Source of the DNA: Pseudomonadota bacterium
GTDB taxonomy: Bacteria; Pseudomonadota; Alphaproteobacteria; Rs-D84
Length of the DNA stretch: 64,000 bases
Direction of reading: 5' to 3'
NCBI GenBank assembly: GCA_023402015.1
Contig: JAEXCU010000018.1
Coordinates: 1-64,000 of the forward strand
Shown here: piece after piece, positions 34,430 through 42,210 of the stretch
Numbering within the stretch: the stretch's first letter is position 1
Layout: each line of letters opens with the position of its first letter
Position numbers and translations under genes: made by a program
Notes under the pieces: generated by a model
Databases searched by the model: none
Told to the model about the DNA's origin: nothing
Seen by the model: only the letters and a program-made list of their open reading frames with translations

Positions 34430-34885
34430 TTATCGTGCGATTATGCGCGCACGGTCGCCGTAATCGGCGTCCAGGACATAAACCTGCTGGCCGACGGTGA
34501 ATTTTACATCTGTGCCTTGGGTCAGGGTTATTGCCTTGCCGGAATCCAATTTTACGATATATTCATAACCGTTTTGGGTGGACAGGCCTTCTTGAGTTTT
34601 TGCGCCCAGATAACTGCCCAGTACCGCACCACCAACGGCGCCGATAACATTTACGGCCGAATTTCCGCCAATCATGCTGCCTGCGGCACCGCCGGCAACG
34701 CCGCCGGCCAATGTGCCCATGCCGCCGTTTTCAGTTGCGATTTTTACTGGGCGAACATTGATAACAACACCCTCTTGTACGGTATTAATTTTTCCCGCGG
34801 CGGATGTTTCATAACGCCCGGTGTCCAGGTTTGCAGCACACGCCGTTAAAATAACTGTCAGACAAATAACAAAAAACTTCTTCAT
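34430..34885 (-). CDS. SlyB/17-kDa-antigen family outer membrane lipoprotein
   Basis: The 151-residue product has a lipoprotein signal (MKKFFVICLTVILTAC, lipobox LTAC), a short linker and a glycine-zipper domain (GTLAGGVAGGAAGSMIGGNS, GAVGGAVLGSYLGAKTQEG) followed by a small beta domain (EYIVKLDSGKAITLTQGTDVKF). This is the layout of SlyB/Pcp and the Rickettsia 17-kDa surface antigen, which protect or stabilise the outer membrane. GGAGAAACG lies just before the ATG. Monocistronic, divergent from RNA 4. Confidence 0.88.
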   Translation of the reverse strand: MKKFFVICLTVILTACAANLDTGRYETSAAGKINTVQEGVVINVRPVKIATENGGMGTLAGGVAGGAAGSMIGGNSAVNVIGAVGGAVLGSYLGAKTQEGLSTQNGYEYIVKLDSGKAITLTQGTDVKFTVGQQVYVLDADYGDRARIIAR

Positions 34886-34961
34886 CGTTTCTCCTTTGGA
34901 TGATTTTCAGTATAGGCCCAATCATTTATATTTGCAAGTCATGCCCCCAGGATTTTTTATA

Positions 34962-34990
34962 TTGTTTTTACCCGCCATGTGTTATATAAT
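34962..34990 (+). promoter_or_regulatory. promoter of RNA 4
   Basis: -35 TTGTTT (34962-34967), 17-nt spacer, -10 TATAAT (34985-34990); start G at 34998. Confidence 0.78.
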
Positions 34991-34997
34991 AAACCTT

Positions 34998-35246
34998 GAA
35001 TTCAAAGGGATATTGAATTCGGGGCCTTCAAAAAGCCTACACAAAAGCGGTATGTCTGTACATACTGTAATCCGCAGAGTACAATTTGCGGCGCATTCGC
35101 GCCTTTTATTGTACAACCCCGACCCCGGTCGGGGAGCTGTTGGTTATACCACAGGATACTTATTTATATCCAAAGACCAACAGGGTCATTCTTTTGTGTG
35201 ATTTTTTGAACTCCCCGACCGCCAAATTCCTTTGGCGGATTTTTTA
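34998..35246 (+). ncRNA. structured leader RNA, copy 4
   Basis: About 249 nt. P1 34998-35005/35013-35020 (GAATTCAA/TTGAATTC, loop AGGGATA); GGGG 35021-35024 with CCCC in 35211-35217; P2 35027-35034/35203-35210 (TTCAAAAA/TTTTTGAA); P3 35040-35047/35191-35198 (CACAAAAG/CTTTTGTG); GTATGT/ACATAC hairpin; P5 35079-35085/35108-35114 (GTACAAT/ATTGTAC) over GGCGC/GCGCC; P6 35117-35124/35127-35134; P7 35137-35144/35176-35183 (CTGTTGGT/ACCAACAG). The strand 35127-35136 (GGTCGGGGAG) pairs perfectly with either P6 or 35211-35220 (CTCCCCGACC), the latter overlapping the terminator. Confidence 0.88.
35219..35246 (+). terminator. terminator/attenuator of RNA 4
   Basis: Stem CCGCCAAA/TTTGGCGG with loop TTCC, then ATTTTTTATT; the cysteine-rich gene starts 46 nt later. 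Confidence 0.85.
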
Positions 35247-35291
35247 TTCCATTTGGCATCAGCAATGTGGATTTAACCCAGGGGGAGTTTT

Positions 35292-35858
35292 ATGAAAAAA
35301 TATTGTTTATTGTGTATGGCTGTATTTATGGCAATGACACCATTAACGGCGTTTGCCGGACGTGGGGACGAAAGTGAATGTGAAAATGAAGATGAATACG
35401 AGGTAAATCCCGAAGATTTGGAATTCTGTGCCACACATAACACGATACGCGATGGATGTGATATTATATATTCATGCAAATCATGCATATCTGGGTATGT
35501 CCTGGTCAGTAATGATACATATAATACGTGTGAACCAATGTGCAGCACATCCACAAATTGCATCAGCGATACGACATGGACGAATGTCGCCACGGGGTAC
35601 CAGCGTAAAATAAATCGCAATTGTTCGGACAGTACAACATGCACCGAAACAGTCGTTTACCGATGCGCGACCGGATATTATGGCAGTTCATCAAATGGCA
35701 CATCAGGTTGTACCCGTTGCCCCAGCGAAGATGGTGCGACCGGAACATCCGCCGCGGGCAGTACGGCACGCACATCGTGCTATATACCGTCGGGAACAAA
35801 ATTTTCCAATAATACTGGTTCGGGTCAATGGGCCGGCAACAGTTATTATTGTAATTAA
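35292..35858 (+). CDS. secreted cysteine-rich protein D, downstream of structured RNA 4
   Basis: The 188-residue product has a signal peptide (MKKYCLLCMAVFMAMTPLTAFA), an acidic segment (DESECENEDEYEVNPEDLE) and about 16 cysteines. The C-terminal 65 residues are nearly identical to protein B, and the preceding CISDTTWTNVATGY...CTETVVYRCATGYYG matches the same region of protein A. The start follows AGGGGGAG. Repeats of the REP-like type follow the stop, as after protein B. Likely exported and disulfide-bonded; function unknown. Confidence 0.85.
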   Translation: MKKYCLLCMAVFMAMTPLTAFAGRGDESECENEDEYEVNPEDLEFCATHNTIRDGCDIIYSCKSCISGYVLVSNDTYNTCEPMCSTSTNCISDTTWTNVATGYQRKINRNCSDSTTCTETVVYRCATGYYGSSSNGTSGCTRCPSEDGATGTSAAGSTARTSCYIPSGTKFSNNTGSGQWAGNSYYCN

Positions 35859-35869
35859 AGAGAATTTGT

Positions 35870-35983
35870 CATTGCGAGGAATCCGGCGCACCTGCGACGG
35901 ATAACGTGGCAATCCATAGGTAAAGCGATACGGTTCATCAATTAACTGGATTGCTTCACTGCGTTCGCAATGACAAAGTGGAC
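35870..35983. repeat. REP-like palindromic repeat B, copy 2
   Basis: Starts GTCATTGCGA and ends TCGCAATGAC (inverted termini), with inner GTGGCAATCC and GGATTGC. Same order as the copy at 27153-27252. Confidence 0.75.
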
Positions 35984-35997
35984 ATACCGCTGTCCCC

Positions 35998-36100
35998 GCA
36001 ATGAATTAGAATATATGAAAACAAGCGCAGCGCACTTTGAATAAATACTGAGGATACGCGCAGGCACGCAATGCCCAGCGACACATATTTATGGATTGCC
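35998..36100 (-). repeat. intergenic repeat A, copy 2 (inverted)
   Basis: Reverse complement closely matches 27056-27160. Both copies lie just downstream of paralogous cysteine-rich genes. Confidence 0.8.
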
Positions 36101-36112
36101 ACATATATATCG

Positions 36113-36143
36113 CAAAAAATCCCGCCATTTGGCGGGATTTTTT
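36113..36143 (-). terminator. tig terminator
   Basis: Stem AATCCCGCC/GGCGGGATT with loop ATTT-type and T-run in the minus direction. Confidence 0.85.
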
Positions 36144-36156
36144 GTTCGTTGTATGA

Positions 36157-37470
36157 TTAACGCACTTCGGCCTGTTGGAATAATTCTTCCGGTTTTACAG
36201 ACTTTTCTTTGGTTTTGACATGCGTCAACATGGCATCCAATGCTTTGCGTTCAAAAATCATTCCGCGCAACATTGCCAATGCATTTTGATTCTTGTTATA
36301 GAATTCAAATACCTGTTGCGGATCCGGATAACGTGCGGCCTCGGCCCAGACGGCCTGTTGCAGGTCTTCACGCGAAACCTCTACTTTGTTCTGGGTGCCC
36401 CATTCGGCCAAAATCAGACCCAATTTAACGCGGCGTTCTGCTTCCTTGCGTTCTTTTTTGTCGTCCCATTTATGATCATCAGATTTGCAATGGTCGTCGC
36501 AATTTGCATGCATGCGGTCGTGTTCAGATTTTGCCATATTTAATTCTTGGTCAACCAAGACATCGGGCAATTCCAATTTTACTTTGTCGGCCAACACATC
36601 CAACAATTCGTTGCGCATTTCGCGTTGGGACGCTTCGTCATATTGTTCATTCAGAATTTTGCGAACGTGTTCACGCAGTTTTTCAACGGTTTCCTGGCCC
36701 ACTGTTTTTGCCAATTCGTCGTTTAATTCCGGCAAAACATGTTTGCGAACTTCGTGAACTTTCACCGCAAAGCGTGCATCTTTGCCGGCCAGATTGGCGG
36801 CATGATATTCCGCTGGGAATTTAACATTTACGTCAAATTCGTCGCCTGCTTTGTGGCCAATAACCTGTTCTTCAAATCCCGGGATAAACGCGCCGGAACC
36901 CAAAATCAGGTGATGTTTTTCCGCCGCGCCGCCTTCAAATTTTTCGTCCCCGATAAATCCGGTGAAATCAATTACGGCAACGTCGCCATTTTCAGCCTTG
37001 TACTTTTCGTCTTGTTTTTCGGCAATGCTGCGGCTTTTGCGCAGGTTGGCGATGGATTTTTCAACCTCAGATTCATCCAGTTTTGCCGTTTTTTTGGTAA
37101 TTGTGATTTTTCCTAAATCAATTTCAGGCAATGTCGGCAAAATATCAAATTCCAATTTGTATTCTGCATCTTGGCCAATTTGCCATCCGTCCAGGTCCGC
37201 CTTGGGCGCGCCAGCCAAGCGAATTTTTTTATCTGTAATAAATTCGTTTAAATCTTTGTTCATCAATTTATCAATTGCTTCGCCATATGCAGATGCGTTA
37301 AATTTCTGGCGCAAAACAGACAATGGTATATGGCCCGGACGAAATCCTGGCATTTTTGCGGTTTTGCCGTATTCCAGCAAGACTTCATCAGCCGCCGCCT
37401 GTAAATCAGCCGCGGAAATAACGCCTTCTACTGAATAATGCAAATCTTTGATTTTTTCTTTTTTAAACAT
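36157..37470 (-). CDS. tig: trigger factor
   Basis: Trigger factor is the ribosome-bound chaperone and prolyl isomerase. The 437-residue protein has the ribosome-binding tail signature MPGFRPGHIPLSVLRQKF (about residues 40-57), a central FKBP-type PPIase domain (GDVAVIDFTGFIGDEKFEGG...FIPGFEEQVIGHKAGDEFDV) and a helical C-terminal domain. An unusual His/Asp/Cys-rich insertion (HDRMHANCDDHCKSDDHKWDD, about 333-352) sits in the C-terminal domain and could bind metal. ClpXP/Lon, often adjacent, are not present. Monocistronic. Confidence 0.95.
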   Translation of the reverse strand: MFKKEKIKDLHYSVEGVISAADLQAAADEVLLEYGKTAKMPGFRPGHIPLSVLRQKFNASAYGEAIDKLMNKDLNEFITDKKIRLAGAPKADLDGWQIGQDAEYKLEFDILPTLPEIDLGKITITKKTAKLDESEVEKSIANLRKSRSIAEKQDEKYKAENGDVAVIDFTGFIGDEKFEGGAAEKHHLILGSGAFIPGFEEQVIGHKAGDEFDVNVKFPAEYHAANLAGKDARFAVKVHEVRKHVLPELNDELAKTVGQETVEKLREHVRKILNEQYDEASQREMRNELLDVLADKVKLELPDVLVDQELNMAKSEHDRMHANCDDHCKSDDHKWDDKKERKEAERRVKLGLILAEWGTQNKVEVSREDLQQAVWAEAARYPDPQQVFEFYNKNQNALAMLRGMIFERKALDAMLTHVKTKEKSVKPEELFQQAEVR

Positions 37471-37612
37471 AGTTTTCCCCTAAAAATGAATGAATTGCCC
37501 GGTGATTATACACAGTTTTTTTATAAACGCAATATCAAAAGTTATCAAATATTTTTGACAAAACAATAGTTTAGTGATATTTTGTTTTTTGAAGTAGAAA
37601 AAAAGGAAATCA

Positions 37613-38011
37613 ATGAAAAACAATCGTAAAATGTTAAGCGATATAAAATGCATGGCTGTTGGTGTATTCACAGACCCTGTGTTCTTTATGGTGGCAATTT
37701 TGGGCGGGCTTAATTCTGTCGCGATATATGAACTGTATAATGTTTTACGCGATGGTAAACAGACTGAAAACAAACTGATAATTCGTGGTGATTGCGAACA
37801 TAAAATCAATCCAGGTGAAAAATCAGGCGAAAAATTACGTATTCAGGGTGATTGTGCTCGACCGGTATATAAATCCGCACCTGTTTCGCAGCATGCCGAT
37901 ACACAAAATTGGCAACCTGCGAATTGGACATATGATGATTTCGTGCGCAAATATAATCAGGAAAATATGATGCGCGGTTCATTATTGACATCTGGTGTGC
38001 ATGTCCGCTAG
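37613..38011 (+). CDS. hypothetical protein with one N-terminal membrane span
   Basis: The 132-residue product has a hydrophobic span at about residues 22-44 (DPVFFMVAILGGLNSVAIYEL) and a hydrophilic remainder containing the repeated phrase IRGDCEHK / IQGDCARP. A good ribosome binding site (AAAAGGAAATCA) precedes the ATG. Divergent from tig, convergent with rpsI. No family recognised. Confidence 0.6.
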   Translation: MKNNRKMLSDIKCMAVGVFTDPVFFMVAILGGLNSVAIYELYNVLRDGKQTENKLIIRGDCEHKINPGEKSGEKLRIQGDCARPVYKSAPVSQHADTQNWQPANWTYDDFVRKYNQENMMRGSLLTSGVHVR

Positions 38012-38065
38012 GGCCAGGACCGCGTTCATTTGTGTTTTTAATTTGCAACACCTGATGAATATATG

Positions 38066-38097
38066 AAAAATCCCGCCAAATGGCGGGATTTTTTTTG
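38066..38097. terminator. bidirectional terminator
   Basis: Stem AATCCCGCC/GGCGGGATT between convergent genes, T-run on the plus side. Confidence 0.85.
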
Positions 38098-38113
38098 TTT
38101 GTTCGGTAATCGT

Positions 38114-38602
38114 TTAACGTTTGCTGAACTGTGTTGAACGACGTGCCTTGCGGAAACCATAGTGTTTGCGTTCTACAACACGGCTGTCGCGTGTCAAGAA
38201 TCCTGCGGCCTTTAATGCGGCGCGCAATTCTGGTTCTGCTTTTTCCAATGCCTTGGAAATACCGTGTTTTACCGCGCCGGCCTGACCTGACAAACCGCCA
38301 CCCATAACCATGGCATATACGTCATATGCGCCTTCGCGTTTTGCAACACCAAATGGTTGTGCAATAATCATTTGCAATACCGGACGACGGAAATATTCAG
38401 CCATCGGTGTATCGTTAACGATGATTGCGCCCTTGCCCGGTTTCAAATAAACGCGTGCAACGGAATCTTTACGTTTGCCGGTTGCATATGTTGCATCTGA
38501 CAATTTGGCTTTGCTGACCGGTGCCTTTTTCGCAGCGGATTTTGCAGGGGCCGCTTTTTTAGTTGTTTTTGCTGCGGTTGCAGTTTTTTTCGCTTCTGTC
38601 AT
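38114..38602 (-). CDS. rpsI: 30S ribosomal protein S9
   Basis: The 162-residue S9 has the conserved core ATGKRKDSVARVYLKPGKG and the C-terminal GFRKARRSTQFSKR that reaches the decoding centre. A Lys/Ala-rich extension of about 35 residues precedes the core, as in many alphaproteobacteria. Its ATG overlaps the rplM stop (TAATG), so the two are coupled. Confidence 0.96.
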   Translation of the reverse strand: MTEAKKTATAAKTTKKAAPAKSAAKKAPVSKAKLSDATYATGKRKDSVARVYLKPGKGAIIVNDTPMAEYFRRPVLQMIIAQPFGVAKREGAYDVYAMVMGGGLSGQAGAVKHGISKALEKAEPELRAALKAAGFLTRDSRVVERKHYGFRKARRSTQFSKR

Positions 38603-39075
38603 TATTCGCCCCTTTTATTTTTACGGTTCAAACCTGCGAAATCAATAACGATTGGTTTCTGCGCTTCGTGTTTGTGATCGGCGCCTGCATAAACATGCAG
38701 TTTTGTCAAACGCTGGTTCGCCAAAGCAACGGCTGTGCGGCGACCCATCATGCGTTTCACGGCGTTAAACACCAATTTTTCTGGTTTTTCACTGCGCATC
38801 TGGCCCAGTGTGCGTTCTTTGATGCTGCCGGTCCACAGGGAATGCCAAAAGAATTTTGTTTTGTCGGCTTTTTTACCAGACAATGCAACCTTGTCCGCAT
38901 TAATAATGATAACATGATCACCGCAATCCATGTTCGGTGTCCATGTTGGCTTGTGCTTGCCACGCAGGATGTTTGCAGTATATGCCGCCAAACGTCCCAG
39001 CGTACAATCAGTTGCGTCAATCAGATACCATTTGGCATCTAATTCGCACTTTTTTAACGATTTTGTCGCTGCCAT
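38602..39075 (-). CDS. rplM: 50S ribosomal protein L13
   Basis: The 157-residue L13 shows WYLIDATDCTLGRLAAYTANILRGKHKPTWTPNMDCGDHVIIINADKV-type core features and the VKRMMGRRTAVALANQRLTKLHVYAG end. It leads the classic rplM-rpsI operon from a strong promoter at 39114-39142. Confidence 0.96.
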   Translation of the reverse strand: MAATKSLKKCELDAKWYLIDATDCTLGRLAAYTANILRGKHKPTWTPNMDCGDHVIIINADKVALSGKKADKTKFFWHSLWTGSIKERTLGQMRSEKPEKLVFNAVKRMMGRRTAVALANQRLTKLHVYAGADHKHEAQKPIVIDFAGLNRKNKRGE

Positions 39076-39113
39076 TGTTGTTTTACCTTTGGTTTGTAAA
39101 TTAAAACGTGCAC

Positions 39114-39142
39114 ATTATGTCTGAATGACCCGGAAAAGTCAA
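39114..39142 (-). promoter_or_regulatory. rplM-rpsI promoter
   Basis: -35 TTGACT (complement of 39137-39142), 17-nt spacer, -10 CATAAT (complement of 39114-39119), just after the argS terminator. Confidence 0.82.
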
Positions 39143-39143
39143 G

Positions 39144-39175
39144 AAAAATCGGTACGGTATTACTGTACCGTACCG
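39144..39175 (-). terminator. argS terminator
   Basis: Perfect 10-bp stem CGGTACGGTA/TACCGTACCG followed by ATTTTTCTT in the minus direction. Confidence 0.8.
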
Positions 39176-39200
39176 AAGTGAGGGTTTCAGTTTGCGGTCT

Positions 39201-40910
39201 TTACATTTCACTGGGGATTTTCAGACCCATTAAATCAATTGTTTTTGCCAACGTGTCGCGCGCCATTTTTGCAATGTGCAATCTGGCACCACGTGTTTTT
39301 GCGTCCACATCATCACGCAGTATTGGGCAATTGTGATAAAAAGTATTGGTTAATTGACACAAATCATATGCATAATTTGCAATCATGTCCGTTGCCCGAT
39401 TATCAAACGCCGCGTACAACGTGCGTTCAAAATCCAATATTTGAATCAACAGATTGCGTTCATCTGCGCACATATTGTGATACTCGGCATCATCTATTGC
39501 ACCGGCCCGTTTTAAAACACTGTTCAGGCGTACGGCGGTGTACAGAATGTACGGACCTGTGCGTCCTTCAAAACTGGTGATTTGGTTCGGGTCAAACATA
39601 TAATCCGATCGCACATCGTGCAACAGGTCATTAAACTTAATCGCCGCCAGTGCAATCGCGGATATTGTATCAGAATCTAAATTCTTTCCAGATTCCCCAA
39701 CACGTGTCGCAACCGCAGAATTTACGATGTCAATTATATCGTCCAGTCCCGCTGCGTTTCCATCGCGGGTTTTGAACGGACGGCCATCCATGCCATTGAT
39801 TGTGCCGTATCCGATGTGTTCAAAATTTTCATATGGGAATATGCCCGACATATCTGCGGCGCGGAACAATTGTTCAAAATGCAGGCTTTGGCGCAAATCC
39901 GTAAAATAGATAATTTTATCTGGATTGTCTTTTTGTTTGCGGCAATAAACGGCGGCCAAATCGGTTGAATCATATGTATCTGCGCCGCGCGAATCCAGCC
40001 ACATGTACGGCGGCATCGGTGCGTTGTCAGATTCTTTTTTGACAACGATTATTTGTGCCCCGTCGCTTTCTTGAATCAAATTTTTTGCGCGCAGAATTTT
40101 TTCAACATCGTCCAAATACTGTGCCGCATTGCGTTCCCCCAGGTCATAGTCAAACGGCAGTATGTTCAGACGATTTACAGTGTCGTTCATCATGTTTAAC
40201 GAAATTGCCAAGAATTTTTCATATAACGCAAAATATCCCGCATGTCCGTTTTGGAATTTGGCCTTGATTTCTTGGGCGTGGGCCTGGAATTCCGGATTTT
40301 CCTTGGCATACTGGCTGGCGGTGGGATAATATGTGTTTAATTCCGCCGGATTAATTTCAAAATCCACGGTCGTCGCGGGGTTAAAGTCATTCTGAAAATA
40401 TGGCAATTCGGGATGCAACCGTTCAATCCATGCAATAATCAGCGCCATTGGTTTGCCCCAATCGCCCATGTGATTCCACGAATATGTTTTATGCCCCAAG
40501 AATTTGGCAATGCGGTTAAATGTGTCGCCCACAATTGATGTACGCAGATGACCGATATGCAGTGATTTGGCAACGTTGTATGCGCCATAGTCCAAATCAA
40601 TCACCATCGGGTTTTCGCACGGGGTGATATTGGTCGCGTTTTGCGCAGAATCCCAAATAAATTCATCTTTTAATTTAATATTGATAAATCCCGGCCCCGC
40701 AATTGATGCATCTGCGACGAAATCCAGTTCCGTCAGTTTTGGTAAAATTTCTGTTGCCAATTCACGTGGGTTTTTGCCTGCGGATTTGGCCATAACCATT
40801 GCGGCGTTGGTGGAAAAATCCCCAAATTCACGGTTGCGTGGCACTTCTAACTTGGCGGCAAAGCCCAATTTATCGTTAATCGCATCAGATACGTATTTAA
40901 ACAAATTCAT
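39201..40910 (-). CDS. argS: arginyl-tRNA synthetase
   Basis: The 569-residue class I enzyme charges tRNA-Arg. The N-terminal Add-1 domain (FGDFSTNAAMVMAK), the HIGH motif SLHIGHLRTSIVGD (about residue 117) and the ArgS-type second motif GRPFKTRDGNA in place of KMSKS are visible, followed by the anticodon-binding helical domain. Length is typical. It follows the histidine kinase gene by 18 bp on the same strand, so it may be the last gene of that transcript. Confidence 0.96.
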   Translation of the reverse strand: MNLFKYVSDAINDKLGFAAKLEVPRNREFGDFSTNAAMVMAKSAGKNPRELATEILPKLTELDFVADASIAGPGFINIKLKDEFIWDSAQNATNITPCENPMVIDLDYGAYNVAKSLHIGHLRTSIVGDTFNRIAKFLGHKTYSWNHMGDWGKPMALIIAWIERLHPELPYFQNDFNPATTVDFEINPAELNTYYPTASQYAKENPEFQAHAQEIKAKFQNGHAGYFALYEKFLAISLNMMNDTVNRLNILPFDYDLGERNAAQYLDDVEKILRAKNLIQESDGAQIIVVKKESDNAPMPPYMWLDSRGADTYDSTDLAAVYCRKQKDNPDKIIYFTDLRQSLHFEQLFRAADMSGIFPYENFEHIGYGTINGMDGRPFKTRDGNAAGLDDIIDIVNSAVATRVGESGKNLDSDTISAIALAAIKFNDLLHDVRSDYMFDPNQITSFEGRTGPYILYTAVRLNSVLKRAGAIDDAEYHNMCADERNLLIQILDFERTLYAAFDNRATDMIANYAYDLCQLTNTFYHNCPILRDDVDAKTRGARLHIAKMARDTLAKTIDLMGLKIPSEM

Positions 40911-40928
40911 TTTTTAATTCCCACATAA

Positions 40929-42209
40929 TTAAATTGGTAATACAACGCGTACACGCAGGCCGCCCAGTTCACTGTTTTCCAAAAACATTTGGCCGCCATG
41001 ATTTTCAATCGCCGTTTGTGCAATTGACAGACCCAACCCTGTTCCACCGGTGTTTGCCGCGCGTGATTCATCCAAACGGACAAACGGACGCAGTGCATCG
41101 CGTTTGCGATCATCTGGGATGCCGGGACCATCGTCTTCAATAATTATCTCAACCTGGTCCGCAGTGTCGCGTTCCGTGATTTTGATTGTTTTTTTCGCAT
41201 AACGGGCGGCATTTTCAATAATATTACCAAACGCGCGTGCCAATGCCATTGGTCGGGCATAGAACTGTGCCGGTTCATCTGGAAAATCGGTGATAATCTG
41301 TTTGTCCGGTGCTGCATCGCGTGAAATGCGAATTAACATTGCCGGTAATTCGGTCGCCTGTTCTATTTCAGGCATTTCGCCACGGGCAAACGATAAATAT
41401 CCATTTACCATTTCTGTCATACGGTCAATGTCGTGTATTAATTCATCTGGGGTTGCGCCGCCTGTTTCCACGGCCAAACGCATGCGTGTCAAAGGCGCCT
41501 TTAAATCATGGCTGACCGCGTTCAGCATGTCTGTGCGCGTGCGATTATAACGATCCAACCGTTCTTTCATTGTAATCATCGCAGTGGCCGCTTCGCGTAT
41601 TTCTTTGGACCCGGTTGGTTGAAATCCCGGTGCATCCAGACCACGGCCGAAACGGCCGGCGGCCCGTGCAATGCGACGTATGCTGCGCGTGTGCATTATA
41701 ATAAATGGCGCAATTAAAACAGATACGATTAATATTGACCCCAACAACCATATCAAGAATACTTCGGTACTGGTGGAATAAATACGATACAAAGATGTTC
41801 CAAATGTGGCAATTTGACCGTCGCTGGTTGGGACGTCAATAAAGACCAACCGTTTGCCTTTGTCAATATAAATCGCGGCCGGGCGACGCAAACGATTGGA
41901 TAATTCGGTGGCCAACATACCTGCCTCGCGCGAGTCGTTGTCGTTATGTTTTGGGCGATTTAATTTAGAATGAACGGATACATTAATGCCGATGTCGCGT
42001 GCCATTGATTTGACCGCATTGTCTTCGCCGGTGTCCATAAAGTTTACCATTGTGGCGATTTCGCCGGCCAAACTGCGTGCCAAAGTGCCATGAACACGTG
42101 TCCAGTGGTTGCCAAAGAATGCATTCGCCACGATTACCTGGGCGATAATCAAAGGAATCAGAACCATTAATATTGTACGCCATAAGAAACTGCGCGGAAT
42201 TAATCTCAT
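40929..42209 (-). CDS. EnvZ-type sensor histidine kinase
   Basis: The 426-residue kinase has membrane helices at about 13-31 and 151-172 flanking a periplasmic sensor, a HAMP linker, the H-box AVSHDLKAPLTRMRL with phospho-acceptor His234, and ATPase motifs NIIENAARYA, DDGPGIPDD and GGTGLGLSIA. It should phosphorylate the response regulator encoded directly upstream; its ATG (42209) starts one base after that gene's stop. The signal is unknown; EnvZ-like kinases of alphaproteobacteria often control envelope genes. Confidence 0.92.
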   Translation of the reverse strand: MRLIPRSFLWRTILMVLIPLIIAQVIVANAFFGNHWTRVHGTLARSLAGEIATMVNFMDTGEDNAVKSMARDIGINVSVHSKLNRPKHNDNDSREAGMLATELSNRLRRPAAIYIDKGKRLVFIDVPTSDGQIATFGTSLYRIYSTSTEVFLIWLLGSILIVSVLIAPFIIMHTRSIRRIARAAGRFGRGLDAPGFQPTGSKEIREAATAMITMKERLDRYNRTRTDMLNAVSHDLKAPLTRMRLAVETGGATPDELIHDIDRMTEMVNGYLSFARGEMPEIEQATELPAMLIRISRDAAPDKQIITDFPDEPAQFYARPMALARAFGNIIENAARYAKKTIKITERDTADQVEIIIEDDGPGIPDDRKRDALRPFVRLDESRAANTGGTGLGLSIAQTAIENHGGQMFLENSELGGLRVRVVLPI

Positions 42210-42210
42210 A

